From the NCBI GenBank assembly GCA_016235045.1, contig JACRME010000017.1, positions 1-52,526 of the forward strand: a DNA stretch of 52,526 nt, in the 5' to 3' direction. Each line of letters starts with the position of its first letter. Within the stretch, counting starts at the first letter, position 1. Shown in pieces: positions 8,002 to 16,748 of the stretch. The DNA comes from Nitrosomonadales bacterium (GTDB lineage: Bacteria > Pseudomonadota > Gammaproteobacteria > Burkholderiales > Gallionellaceae). The position numbers and the translations under genes were made by a program. Under the pieces are notes generated by a model that was given only the letters and a program-made list of their open reading frames with translations, did no database searches and had not been told where the DNA came from.

Positions 8002-10461
8002 TCACTGCTTCTTGAATAATGTGCGTATGCGCGCCGCATTGCCGATCACGATCAGCGAACTGATCGGCATGCTGATCGCCGCCACCAGGGGACTAACCCG
8101 CGCCATCATCGCCAGCGGCACCATGATGGCGTTATACACGAAAGACAGGCCGATGTTTTGCTTGATGGTCAGCAGGGTGCGGCGCGACAATTGCGTGGCC
8201 TGCCGCACCTTGTCCAGTTCGTTGTACATCAGCACGATGTCCGCGCTTTCCACCGAGACGTCGGTGCCGGAACCCAGCGCGATGCCGACATCGGCACGGA
8301 TCAGCGCCGGGGCGTCGTTGACGCCATCCCCCACCATCGCCACCACCGCACCGCCCTGCTGCAGGCGCTGGATCACCCGATCCTTGTCCTGCGGCAATAC
8401 TTCGGCAATGACTTCCATGCCGCCGAGCTGTCGCGCAATCGCTTCGGCGACGGGCCTGCGGTCGCCGCTGAGCAGGGTCATGGCGATGCCCGCCGCGCGC
8501 AGTTCGTTGACCAGTTGCTGCGCATCGATGCGCAGCTTGTCGGCCAGGGCGATGACCGCCACATGTTTCCCGTTCTGCGCCATGTACACGCAACTCATTG
8601 CCTGCGTTTCCAGCGCATGGGCCCTGGTTTGCAGCATTTCGTCCAGCACGACGCCCTGCCGCGTCAGCCATTCCGCGCTTCCCAGCAACACGGCCTGACC
8701 GGCGACCTCCGCTTGCACGCCCAGCCCGGCCGTCGCGTGAAAGCCGACTGCCACCAGGTCGCGATGCGGCAATTGCCTGGCTTCGACTTCCGACACGATA
8801 GCCTTGGCCACGCCGTGTTCGCTGTAGCGCTCCACCGCAGCGGCATGGCGCAATACGGATTGTTCGTCGCAACCCGTCGCGACATGCACTTGCGCCACGC
8901 TCATCCTGCCCTCGGTCAGGGTGCCGGTCTTGTCGAACACGAAATGCGTCACCTTGGACAGCGTCTCCAGTACCAGCCCGTTCTTGACCAGGATGCCGTG
9001 TTTGGCGCCAAGGCCGGAAGCGACGGCGATGGACATCGGCGTCGCCATGCCCAGTGCGCAGGGACAGGTAATGATGAGTACCGAGGTCGCCGCCATCAGC
9101 GCGATCTCGAAATCGTGGCTGTTCCAGATAAAGAAGGTGACCGTGGCGCAGATCAGCGTGACCAGCACGAACCACGGCACGATAGTGTCGGCCAGCCGCT
9201 GGATGGGGGCTTTGGAGGATTGCGCCTCTTCGACCAGGCGGATGATTTTGGATAATGTCGTATCCTGCAGTTGGGCACGCACTTCCACCAGCAGGGCGCC
9301 GCTGCTGTTGACCGTGCCGGCGTACACCTGCGCCCCCGCCAACTTGCCCACCGGCGCCGATTCTCCGCTCAGCATGGCCTCGTCCACCGCGCTGTGGCCT
9401 TCCAGCACCACGCCGTCCACGGGCACCTTGTAGCCGGGCTTGATGAGCACGTGGTCGCCCGGTTTCACGCCGCGTATCGGCGTCATCTGTTCCTGCCCGT
9501 CGCGCATGACGATGGCGACGCGCGGTTGCAGTTCCATCAGGCGCTTGGTGGCGGAAACGGCCTGGTGGCGGAACATGCCTTCCAGGTAGCGTCCGATCAG
9601 GATCACGAAAATCAGGTTGGTGACGGTGTCGAAGTACACTTCGCCGACCGTGCTGCGCGACACCGTTACATAGAGCGAATACGCATAGGTGACCGTAAGA
9701 CCGATGGCGATCGGCAAATCCATGGTGAGGTGGCCGCCGCGCAATCCGCCGAACGCGCCGCGATAAAACGGATAGCCGGAATACAGCAGTGTCGGCGTCG
9801 CCAGCGCCAGTCCCATCCAGTGGAAGAACTGGCGGAACTCGTCCCGATCCGCGCCACTGTAGAGCGCAATGGATATCCACAGCATGTTCATCATGGCGAA
9901 ACCTGCGAAGAACAGGCGGTACAGCATGGCGCGGTTGGCCTTCCTGATCGCCCCCTCGGCACTCTCCGGATCGTAGGGCACGGCGGAATAGCCGATCCTG
10001 GCCAGCGCACGGATCAAGTCGGACAGCTTGCTGCGCGAGTTGTCCCAGCGCAGGTGCAAACGCTTTGCCGCCAGATTGACGTTGGCTGCCTGCACGCCGG
10101 GCGCGCGCTGCAAACCGCGTTCGATCAGCCACACGCAGGCGGGGCAATGGATGCCTTCGACCAGCAGGTGGATGTCGCGGATATCGCCGGAACAGGTGGC
10201 GAATTCCTGCTGCACTTCGTCGAAGTCGTAAATCTCGATGTCTTTGGGAGGCTCGGGCGGCGGCCCGAGCAACGCGCCTTCCGGCGTGCGCTGGTAGTAG
10301 CCTTGCAGCCCGGCTTCGTAGATGGCACTGCTTACCGACTGGCAGCCGAAGCAGCAAAAATCCCTCTCGGCCGCATCCAGATGTGCATGGAAATCCGCAT
10401 CGGGAGGGATGGGCAGGCCGCAGTGGAAGCAGCCGCCCGTGGCAGAAGAGCTACGCGTCAT
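8002..10461 (-). CDS. ccoI: Cu-exporting P1B-type ATPase CcoI
   Basis: An 819-aa copper-transporting ATPase that supplies Cu for CuB of the cbb3 oxidase. In order: an N-terminal Cys-rich zinc-ribbon-like part with CFHC and CCFGC (11-40), a heavy-metal-associated domain with GIHCPAC (C106, C109), membrane helices, the TGES-type loop as SGES (about 365), the metal-path CPC at 466-468, and the phosphorylation motif DKTGTLTEG with Asp510. GDGVNDAPAL is also present near the C terminus. Length and architecture are those of CcoI/FixI. It sits between ccoH and ccoS. Confidence 0.96.
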   Translation of the reverse strand: MTRSSSATGGCFHCGLPIPPDADFHAHLDAAERDFCCFGCQSVSSAIYEAGLQGYYQRTPEGALLGPPPEPPKDIEIYDFDEVQQEFATCSGDIRDIHLLVEGIHCPACVWLIERGLQRAPGVQAANVNLAAKRLHLRWDNSRSKLSDLIRALARIGYSAVPYDPESAEGAIRKANRAMLYRLFFAGFAMMNMLWISIALYSGADRDEFRQFFHWMGLALATPTLLYSGYPFYRGAFGGLRGGHLTMDLPIAIGLTVTYAYSLYVTVSRSTVGEVYFDTVTNLIFVILIGRYLEGMFRHQAVSATKRLMELQPRVAIVMRDGQEQMTPIRGVKPGDHVLIKPGYKVPVDGVVLEGHSAVDEAMLSGESAPVGKLAGAQVYAGTVNSSGALLVEVRAQLQDTTLSKIIRLVEEAQSSKAPIQRLADTIVPWFVLVTLICATVTFFIWNSHDFEIALMAATSVLIITCPCALGMATPMSIAVASGLGAKHGILVKNGLVLETLSKVTHFVFDKTGTLTEGRMSVAQVHVATGCDEQSVLRHAAAVERYSEHGVAKAIVSEVEARQLPHRDLVAVGFHATAGLGVQAEVAGQAVLLGSAEWLTRQGVVLDEMLQTRAHALETQAMSCVYMAQNGKHVAVIALADKLRIDAQQLVNELRAAGIAMTLLSGDRRPVAEAIARQLGGMEVIAEVLPQDKDRVIQRLQQGGAVVAMVGDGVNDAPALIRADVGIALGSGTDVSVESADIVLMYNELDKVRQATQLSRRTLLTIKQNIGLSFVYNAIMVPLAMMARVSPLVAAISMPISSLIVIGNAARIRTLFKKQ

Positions 10462-10477
10462 GCAAACTGTCTATCGG

Positions 10478-10990
10478 CTACAAGGTCTCGGCAACCATGA
10501 ATTTCGCGGTATTGACGGCAAACTTTTCCTCGCCGCGTTGCACGCGAATATGCAATTCCCAATATCCCTTGAGCGGGAAGTTGATATATCCCTGATAGCG
10601 TCCGGGCGCCACTTCCCTGAACGAAGTGGCGAAGTCCTTGCTGGCGTCGGATGCGCGATAGGCCACCACTTCCAGCGCTCCGCTCACCGGCGCACCATCG
10701 CGATCCTTGATGCCGATCTCGTAGCTCGTCGGGGTGCCCATCACGATGGCGGCCGGTTTCTTGATCTCGGTTTGCCAGGACAGCGCCTGCTGCGTCCGGA
10801 GCTCGCTCAATACCTCCTCGTTCGATTTGCGATCCTTGGTCTTGTAGTCGCGTTCGACCAGCGTCGAGCGCGTCTCCTTGGTGGCAAACCAGATGAAGGT
10901 GGCATTCACCGACAGCACCACCGCTATCAGTGCCATCATGCCCAATACCCAGGGATTGCGCAGTCCGGATTTATTGCTTTGCGAGATCAT
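10478..10990 (-). CDS. ccoH: FixH/CcoH family assembly protein
   Basis: A 170-aa inner-membrane protein of the FixH family. One N-terminal helix (about 13-35, WVLGMMALIAVVLSVNATFIWFA) precedes a periplasmic domain with IVMGTPTSYEIGIKDRDGAPVSGA and FPLKGYWELHIRVQRGEEKF, the Ig-like FixH fold. It is thought to assist cbb3 assembly together with CcoI. Gaps to ccoG and ccoI are 14 and 16 bp, so it is in one operon. Confidence 0.92.
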   Translation of the reverse strand: MISQSNKSGLRNPWVLGMMALIAVVLSVNATFIWFATKETRSTLVERDYKTKDRKSNEEVLSELRTQQALSWQTEIKKPAAIVMGTPTSYEIGIKDRDGAPVSGALEVVAYRASDASKDFATSFREVAPGRYQGYINFPLKGYWELHIRVQRGEEKFAVNTAKFMVAETL

Positions 10991-11004
10991 TTCCTTCGCT
11001 CCTT

Positions 11005-12435
11005 TTAACGTTTGGGGCCATTGAAGTTGCTGGTGTACTCGGCGGATACGGCCGGATCCTCAACCGCTTCAACCCTGAACTCGATAGGCGTCACCTCTTG
11101 CATGACGCTGGCACCGGGCGCCTTGACGAAGATGGTGAACGAGGTGCCGCGGCCATGGTGCGTCAGCAAGGGTGTCTCGGCGCCAATGATCGCTTGCCCG
11201 GACACTCCGCCTTCCGCAGAGACCTTCACGTGCAGATCCTTGTCCGTCTTGTTGAGCACTTTAAAGTCGTACTTGTTCTGAACCGAACCGTCGCTCATGG
11301 TAACAAACAGCGGCTGACGCTCGGGTATCACCCGCAACGTCATCGAACCCAGATGGGTCAGGCCGTAAACGATGCCGGACAGCGCGATGAGGATGATGGT
11401 GAGATAGACCATGGTGCGCGGATGCTGGTACATCTTTTTGGCCGGCTTGCCGGACATCTCGTCCAGCGAGGCATAACGGATCAAGCCGCGCGGCTTGCCA
11501 ACCTTGTCCATGATGGCATCGCATGCATCCAGGCACAGCCCGCACGTGATGCAGCCAAGTTGCTGTCCGTCGCGGATATCCACCCCGGTCGGGCACACCT
11601 GGACGCACTGGAAACAATCGATGCAGTCGCCTTGCGTCGCGCCCGTTTCAACTCCGCGACGCATCTTGCCGCGCGGTTCCCCGCGTTTGACGTCGTAGGT
11701 CGGCAGAATGGTCTGCGAATCGCCCATCACCCCCTGGATACGCGCATAGGGACACAGCCAGATGCAAGCCTGCTCGCGCAGGAAGCCTGCAAGAATATAG
11801 GTTCCGAAAAAGAACATGGCGAGTACGACCCAGCCTACCCTCGGCAAATTGAGATGAACCAGGTTGTTCCAGTATTGGAATGCATCCACAAACCAGATTG
11901 AAAAGCTGATGCCCGTGAGCAGGGCGATCAGCATCCAGATCGCATGCTTGAGCCCCTTCTTTTTGATCTTGTCCAGACTCAGCGGCGCATCGTCCAGTTT
12001 GCGCCTGGCCTGGGGGTTGCCCTCGATCTTGTCTTCCAGCCAGGTAAACCAGTCGGTCCAGGCTGTCTGGAAGCAGAAATAACCGCACCACACGCGCGAT
12101 GCCACGGAAGTCACGCCGAACAGCGTCATTGCCGCAATCAGCAGCACCAGCGACAGCATCCAGATGTCCTGCGGCAACACGGTCAGGTTGAAAAAGTGAA
12201 ATTGGCGGTTCTGGATATCCCACAGGATGGCCTGCTTGTCGTTCCAGCGCAGGTAGGGAACGAGAAAGAACGGCAACCACAGCGCGAGCTGGGTATAGTT
12301 TTTGACGGTACGGAAAAAACCGGGCATGCGCTTGGCATGAATGGTCTTCTCGCCCCGGTTGACCTTCCATGTTTCAAACTCGTGATAGATGGTCGTGACA
12401 GTACCCATCTCCTTGTTTTCTAATTCATCATTCAC
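11005..12435 (-). CDS. ccoG: cbb3 oxidase accessory ferredoxin-like protein CcoG
   Basis: A 476-aa membrane Fe-S protein of the CcoG/FixG (RdxA) family, a cupric reductase in cbb3 copper delivery. Five or so membrane helices carry the signature RVWCGYFCFQTAWTDWF, then two 4Fe-4S clusters, CIDCFQCVQVCP and CITCGLCLDACD, and a C-terminal Ig-like domain. The start is the GTG at 12435, preceded by AGGAGAG. A TATAAT (12463-12468) and an upstream terminator (12549-12579) suggest that ccoGHIS has its own transcript. Confidence 0.95.
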   Translation of the reverse strand: MNDELENKEMGTVTTIYHEFETWKVNRGEKTIHAKRMPGFFRTVKNYTQLALWLPFFLVPYLRWNDKQAILWDIQNRQFHFFNLTVLPQDIWMLSLVLLIAAMTLFGVTSVASRVWCGYFCFQTAWTDWFTWLEDKIEGNPQARRKLDDAPLSLDKIKKKGLKHAIWMLIALLTGISFSIWFVDAFQYWNNLVHLNLPRVGWVVLAMFFFGTYILAGFLREQACIWLCPYARIQGVMGDSQTILPTYDVKRGEPRGKMRRGVETGATQGDCIDCFQCVQVCPTGVDIRDGQQLGCITCGLCLDACDAIMDKVGKPRGLIRYASLDEMSGKPAKKMYQHPRTMVYLTIILIALSGIVYGLTHLGSMTLRVIPERQPLFVTMSDGSVQNKYDFKVLNKTDKDLHVKVSAEGGVSGQAIIGAETPLLTHHGRGTSFTIFVKAPGASVMQEVTPIEFRVEAVEDPAVSAEYTSNFNGPKR

Positions 12436-12462
12436 GCTACTCTCCTAAAATATTTTTCGTCC

Positions 12463-12468
12463 ATTATA
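12463..12468 (-). promoter_or_regulatory. Candidate -10 box of ccoGHIS
   Basis: A perfect TATAAT on the minus strand lies 28 bp upstream of the ccoG GTG and downstream of the terminator at 12549-12579. No convincing -35 hexamer was found, so an activator may be needed or the call may be wrong. Confidence 0.45.
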
Positions 12469-12548
12469 AAAATGACCGCAACCCAAGATACTTCCGAATC
12501 GGCTCGCAACAGCAAGAACGGATTCGCAAACACCTTGCCCCATATGAA

Positions 12549-12579
12549 AAAGGGAGGAGAGTATAACTCTCCTCCCTTT
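12549..12579 (-). terminator. Rho-independent terminator after ccoNOQP
   Basis: A perfect 14-bp stem has arms AAAGGGAGGAGAGT (12549-12562) and its complement (12566-12579), with a 3-nt loop. On the minus strand the 3' arm runs into CCCTTTTTC. It separates the structural genes ccoNOQP from the accessory genes ccoGHIS. Run-off from the 41-aa ORF ends here. Confidence 0.85.
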
Positions 12580-12595
12580 CGCAGTGATCAAATAC

Positions 12596-12721
12596 TTATT
12601 TCTTTTCCTTATCCTTGTCCTTGATCGCGTTAAGGTATGCCCTCAACAGCAACCAGGCGGGAATCAGGAACGAACCAGCCACGGAAATAATCACACTCCA
12701 GAAAACCATATCGTGATTCAT
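12596..12721 (-). CDS. Small single-helix membrane protein in the cbb3 locus
   Basis: A 41-aa ORF starting MNHDMVFWSVIISV. AAGGAG lies 8 nt before its ATG. One membrane helix (about 6-28) is followed by a highly charged tail, KDKDKEKK. It lies 59 bp after ccoP and directly before the operon terminator, so it is cotranscribed with ccoNOQP. Its size and topology resemble the tiny cbb3 subunit CcoM of Pseudomonas stutzeri, but I cannot show homology; that link is inference. Confidence 0.7.
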   Translation of the reverse strand: MNHDMVFWSVIISVAGSFLIPAWLLLRAYLNAIKDKDKEKK

Positions 12722-12780
12722 CTCATTTACTCCTTTTTTAAAGGTCTGCACGGGACTGGCCCGTGCAGATCGAGACTGCC

Positions 12781-13647
12781 TTAGTTGGCCTGACCGCCGC
12801 CAAACTTGAACACATACACAGCCAGCTTCTTCATCTCGGCTTCGCTCAACTTGCCTGCGGCCTGGAAGTTCGGCATCACTGCCACGCGGGCTTGCGGATC
12901 GCCGTTGTTCACGCCGTAAGTAATGGTGCGCTTGATGCCTTCGACAGAACCGTCGAAACGCCAGACGCTGTCGGTCAGGTTGGCAGAGCCCATTGCAGCC
13001 ATGCCTTTACCGTCCGCACCGTGGCAAGCCGTACATCCCTTTTCCGCGAACAGCGGGGTGGAAGTCGGTTTGCTGGCGGCAACCGCATTGGCCAGCGTGT
13101 CGATCTCGGCAGCGGACAAGGTGTCCTTATGCGCAACCATCACGCCCTGGCGACCGCCAAGGATAGACGCATAAATGTCGCCGACCGTACCGCCATACAA
13201 CCAGTCGTCGTCGCGCAGGACGGGAGCGAACAAGCCCTGCTTGTCGATCGTTCCCACGCCGTTCTGGCCGTGGCAGGCTGCACAGTTGTCGCCGAACAGC
13301 ACCTTGCCGGAGCGGGTCACGTACTCGGTCAACTCGCTATCGCCCAGAATTGCGGCAGGCGTCATGTCCTTCAGCTTGGCTTCGTACTTGCCGCGCACTT
13401 CGTCCACTATGCTCTTGTCGGCTTCCATTTCGGTGATCGCTGTCCAGCCGCCGATCCCCTTGAAGAAGCTTTGCGTATTGGAAACCGGAATGGACGGATA
13501 GTACAGGAAGTACACCACACACCAGATTGCGCTGGCCGTCAGGCCAAGCATCCACCACTTAGGAGGCTGATTGGCCAAGTCCGCCAAGTCACCATCCCAT
13601 ACGTGCCCAGTCGTAGGCACGCCACCTGCATCGTGTTTATCACTCAT
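12781..13647 (-). CDS. ccoP: cbb3 oxidase dihaem subunit CcoP
   Basis: A 288-aa subunit III, a membrane-anchored dihaem cytochrome c that passes electrons to CcoO. The N-terminal DGDLADLANQPPKWWM box and one helix (about 34-52) are classic. Two haem sites, CAACH (about 122-126) and CTACH (about 206-210), follow. MPNF near the C terminus carries a likely Met ligand. Its ATG overlaps the ccoQ stop by 4 bp, indicating coupled translation. Confidence 0.97.
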   Translation of the reverse strand: MSDKHDAGGVPTTGHVWDGDLADLANQPPKWWMLGLTASAIWCVVYFLYYPSIPVSNTQSFFKGIGGWTAITEMEADKSIVDEVRGKYEAKLKDMTPAAILGDSELTEYVTRSGKVLFGDNCAACHGQNGVGTIDKQGLFAPVLRDDDWLYGGTVGDIYASILGGRQGVMVAHKDTLSAAEIDTLANAVAASKPTSTPLFAEKGCTACHGADGKGMAAMGSANLTDSVWRFDGSVEGIKRTITYGVNNGDPQARVAVMPNFQAAGKLSEAEMKKLAVYVFKFGGGQAN

Positions 13648-13853
13648 CTTTTTTCTCCCAAATTGATAGGGTCTTCGTCATCCAGCGCCATACTGCGCTG
13701 GGACTCGAACGCGGCCTTGTTAGCCGGACGGAATACCATGAAATAGACCGCCACCATTCCGACCGCCGAGACCAGGACGAAAAACACGCCCAGCCAGTCG
13801 TTCGTCGTCATGGCCGCTACGTCCATGCCAAGGTACCCCATTAGCTTAGTCAC
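13644..13853 (-). CDS. ccoQ: cbb3 oxidase subunit CcoQ
   Basis: A 69-aa subunit IV. One membrane helix (about 20-41, [22 protein letters not shown]) is followed by [20 protein letters not shown], the usual CcoQ tail. It overlaps ccoO by 8 bp and ccoP by 4 bp. The family role is stabilising the complex. A GTG/ATG choice is not an issue, since the ATG lies at the overlap. Confidence 0.92.
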   Translation of the reverse strand: MTKLMGYLGMDVAAMTTNDWLGVFFVLVSAVGMVAVYFMVFRPANKAAFESQRSMALDDEDPINLGEKR

Positions 13854-14643
13854 GGTAGTTCACACCCTCTTCGAACTTGACGTGGTTACCCATGCCCTGC
13901 AGGTAAGCAATCACGGCCTCCATCTCGGTTTTGCCTTCCAACTGCGCTGCTGCGCCGTCGATGTAGGCATCCGTGTAGATGGTCTTCGGTACCGGGTTGA
14001 ACGGCATAATGGTCATGACCTTCATGGTCTGAACAGTTTCCGCCACGTTCACGGTGCCGTTAGACAGCCAGAAGTAATTCGGCATGACGGACTCGGGCAC
14101 CACTTCGCGCGGATAGCTCAGGTGGCGGAGATGCCATTCATCCGAATACTTGCCGCCGACACGGGCCAGATCGGGACCGGTACGCTTGGAGCCCCACTGA
14201 TAAGTGTGGTCGTACATGGACTCTTCAGCGATGTTGTAGTGGCCATAACGGTCTTTTTCGTCGCGGAACGGACGGATCATCTGCGAGTGGCACAGGAAGC
14301 AGCCCTCGCGGATGTAAACGGCACGTCCAGCCAACTCCAGAGGCTTGTACGGACGGACGCCGTCGCCGGGCTGCCAGTCTTCCAGCGTTTTGTGCGCGGA
14401 AGTTGCCGGATTCCAGACGATTTTGTCCATGGAAATTGCGTTGCCGTCCTTGTCCTTGTGAACCGTACCGTTAAAGGTACCGTCGCCGCCGCTCATCGCG
14501 GTGTTAGGGAGGTAGAACAGCGGAACGATTTCCACAATACCGCCGATTGCAACGGCAATCGCGGTCACCACAAACATCAGAACGGTGCTGCGCTCGATAC
14601 TGTCCTGAAATTTGGTCGAATAGATTTTGTCGTGATCAGACAT
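13846..14643 (-). CDS. ccoO: cbb3 oxidase monohaem subunit CcoO
   Basis: A 265-aa subunit II, a membrane-anchored monohaem cytochrome c. It has an N-terminal helix (about 20-44), the haem site CFLCH within [20 protein letters not shown], and the conserved [37 protein letters not shown] region. GGAGTGAG lies before the ATG, directly after the second, ancestral stop of ccoN (14654). The length is ordinary or slightly long for the family. Confidence 0.97.
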   Translation of the reverse strand: MSDHDKIYSTKFQDSIERSTVLMFVVTAIAVAIGGIVEIVPLFYLPNTAMSGGDGTFNGTVHKDKDGNAISMDKIVWNPATSAHKTLEDWQPGDGVRPYKPLELAGRAVYIREGCFLCHSQMIRPFRDEKDRYGHYNIAEESMYDHTYQWGSKRTGPDLARVGGKYSDEWHLRHLSYPREVVPESVMPNYFWLSNGTVNVAETVQTMKVMTIMPFNPVPKTIYTDAYIDGAAAQLEGKTEMEAVIAYLQGMGNHVKFEEGVNYRD

Positions 14644-14653
14644 GTCTCACTCC

Positions 14654-16087
14654 TTATGCTTTTGCGGGAACGGCGCCGGCAGAACGCTGAGCGCTCCCCT
14701 GACGCACGGTCATCACGATGTTGAACAGCGCAATGATGGTTCCGATGTTGAAGATCAGGCCGCCGACCATACGGATCACCTAGTACGGTTGCATTGCGGA
14801 GACAGACTCAACGAAGGTATAGGTCAATGTGCCGTACTCGTCATAGTCGCGCCACATCAGACCCTGCATGATGCCGGAGACCCACATCGCCACGACGTAC
14901 ACCACGGTACCGATGGTCGCCAGCCAGAAGTGGACGTTCACCAGACTTTCGGAGTACATCTTTTCCACGCCCCACAGCTTCTTCACCATGTGGTACATCG
15001 CGCCGTAGGCAACCATCGCCATCCAGCCCAGAGCGCCGGAGTGCACGTGACCAACGGTCCAGTCGGTGTAGTGAGACAGAGCGTTAACGGACTTGATCGA
15101 CATCACCGGGCCTTCGAAGGTGGACATCGCGTAGAACGCCAGAGCCACAACCAGGAAACGCAGGATGTAGTCGGTACGCAGTTTGTCCCATGCGCCGGAC
15201 AAGGTCATCATACCGTTCATCGCACCGCCCCAGGACGGGATGATCATCGCCAGAGAGACGGCGGCACCGAGGGAGCCGGTCCAGTCAGGCAATGCAGTGT
15301 ATTGCAGGTGGTGCGCGCCCAGCCAGACGTAGCCGAACGTCAGCGCCCAGAAGTGCAACACGGACAGGCGATAGGAGAACACCGGACGACCGGATTGCTT
15401 GGGCACGAAGTAGTACATGATGCCCAGGAAGCCGCCAGTCAGGTAGAAACCCACCGCATTGTGGCCCCACCACCATTGCACCATGGCGTCTTGAACGCCG
15501 GTGAAGATGGAATAGGAGTGAGTCAGGCTGACAGGGATGCACAAGCTGTTAACCACGTGCAGGTAAGTGATCATCACGATCATGCCCATGGTGAACCAGT
15601 TGGAGACATAAATGTGCGAAGTCTTGCGGATGCCCACGGTCATCAGGTGGTTCAGGCCGAAGGACAGCCATACCACTGCGATCATGATGTCCACGATCCA
15701 GGGCAGTTCGGCATATTCCTTGCCTTGGCTCAAGCCCAGAGGCAATGCGAGCACGGCACACACGATGATCAGGTTCCAGCCCCAGAAGGTGAACCAGGCC
15801 AAACCGTTGCTCCACAACTTCGTGGCACCGGTGCGTTGCACCATGTAGAAGCCGGTCGCCATCAAAACGCAGCCGCCGAACGCGAAGATCACCGCGTTGG
15901 TGTGCAGCGGACGCAGACGTCCAAAGGTGATGTAGGGAATATCCAAGTTCATAAACGGAAACGCCAACTCCGATGCGACAATCACACCGACTAGCGTACC
16001 GACGACTGCATAGATGGCAGCCGCGATGGTGAACCATCGAACGACTTCCATATCGTACTTTACTGGTGTCGCTTGCGTAGCTTCCAC
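14654..16087 (-). CDS. ccoN: cbb3 oxidase catalytic subunit CcoN, interrupted by an in-frame amber codon
   Basis: Catalytic subunit I of the oxygen-reducing, proton-pumping oxidase, with haem b and haem b3-CuB. Histidine motifs include [30 protein letters not shown] and [13 protein letters not shown]. The GTG at 16087, 8 nt after GAGGAGGAG, is the likely start. Reading stops at TAG (14780-14782) after SAMQPY. The next 41 codons remain open in the same frame (beginning [13 protein letters not shown]), encode the expected last membrane helix and end with TAA at 14654, 10 bp before ccoO. Relatives usually have a second Tyr where the TAG is, so a TAC-to-TAG change is the simple explanation. It may be a real truncation, readthrough or a sequence error. 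Confidence 0.93.
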
Positions 16088-16406
16088 AGTAGTCTCCTCC
16101 TCGAGCAAGTTAACAATAATGCGCCAACCACACTCTATAGCTGCCGAATGTGTCTAACGCACCCTTCCCTTACAGCTTTCTTACAGCTTTCCAAAAACGG
16201 CGCAATCATGGCATAGCCCTCGGCGACAAGTAAAGGCAAAGTTGGTTCAGAAACCCGGCATACCCAAGCGATTGGCTCGGGTTACCAAGCATTAACCCGA
16301 TGAGAATAAAAATGAAAACCCACATTGCCAGAATTGACAAAACTCCGGCGTCGTACGGGCATTTGTGGCGGCATGACAATATCCGGATCGGATATCGAAA
16401 AAATAC
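16088..16406. other. ccoN upstream region
   Basis: No convincing gene lies in these 319 bases. The ccoN end holds a tandem 11-bp repeat described separately. Towards the tRNA, a minus-strand stretch at about 16206-16325 could encode roughly 39 residues starting MWVFIFILIGLML, but it has no ribosome site and an unusual composition, so I do not call it. No FNR-type TTGAT-N4-ATCAA site was found. Confidence 0.5.
16169..16190 (-). promoter_or_regulatory. Tandem 11-bp direct repeat upstream of ccoN (PhoB/OmpR-type layout)
   Basis: Two perfect copies of AAAGCTGTAAG lie head to tail on the minus strand, ending 81 bp before the ccoN GTG. Written as CTGTAAG-AAAG-CTGTAAG this has the 7+4+7 layout of a Pho box (CTGTCAT-N4-CTGTCAT). 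An OmpR/PhoB-class response regulator is the natural candidate; which one is unknown. Confidence 0.5.
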
Positions 16407-16480
16407 TGGAGCGGGTGAACGGGATCGAACCGTCGTATGCAGCTTGGGAAGCTGCCGTTCTACCATTGAACTACACCCGC
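16407..16480 (-). tRNA. tRNA-Gly (anticodon CCC)
   Basis: The acceptor stem GCGGGTG pairs with CACCCGC and the 3' CCA is encoded. The D-loop has TTCAATGG, the T-arm has GGTTCGATCC, and the anticodon stem GCAGC/GCTGC encloses TTCCCAA, giving anticodon CCC. It is divergent from thiS, leaving only 45 bp between them. Confidence 0.95.
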
Positions 16481-16525
16481 GTGTAGAATGCGGCGCGCAT
16501 TCTAACACGAGCATATAAAGACAAA

Positions 16526-16729
16526 GTGATCACCGTCCGCATCAATGGCGAGCCGCGCCAGCTTTCCGGCAACCCGACTGTCGCCGCCCTTATCGAGGAG
16601 ATGGGATTGGCCGGCAAACGCATCGCCCTGGAACGCAACGGCGAGATCGTGCCGCGCAGCACATTTGCCATCCGGCAATTGTCCGACGGGGACAAACTGG
16701 AGATCGTCGTCGCCGTCGGCGGCGGCTGA
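16526..16729 (+). CDS. thiS: Sulfur carrier protein ThiS
   Basis: A 67-aa ubiquitin-like sulfur carrier for thiazole synthesis in the thiamine pathway. The sequence begins [15 protein letters not shown] and ends in VAVGGG, whose C-terminal Gly-Gly is adenylated and thiocarboxylated. The start is the GTG at 16526. thiG follows 19 bp later. No TPP riboswitch fits in the 45 bp between tRNA-Gly and the start. Confidence 0.95.
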   Translation: MITVRINGEPRQLSGNPTVAALIEEMGLAGKRIALERNGEIVPRSTFAIRQLSDGDKLEIVVAVGGG

Positions 16730-16748
16730 AACATACAGGTACACAACT

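Noticed and set aside
8132-10357. Second minus-strand frame of about 740 codons inside ccoI
   Set aside because: It overlaps ccoI in another frame, has Arg/Gly/Ala-rich nonsense composition and no motifs.
14780-14782. Pyrrolysine coding at the ccoN amber codon
   Set aside because: No pyl genes are visible in the window and cbb3 oxidases are not known to contain pyrrolysine. A point mutation, suppression or an error is simpler.
16206-16325. Small hydrophobic ORF upstream of ccoN
   Set aside because: There is no ribosome site, the longer reading runs through tRNA-Gly, and the composition does not look coding.
16481-16525. TPP riboswitch before thiS
   Set aside because: Only 45 bp separate tRNA-Gly and the thiS start, too short for the THI element, and no CTGAGA-type motif is present.
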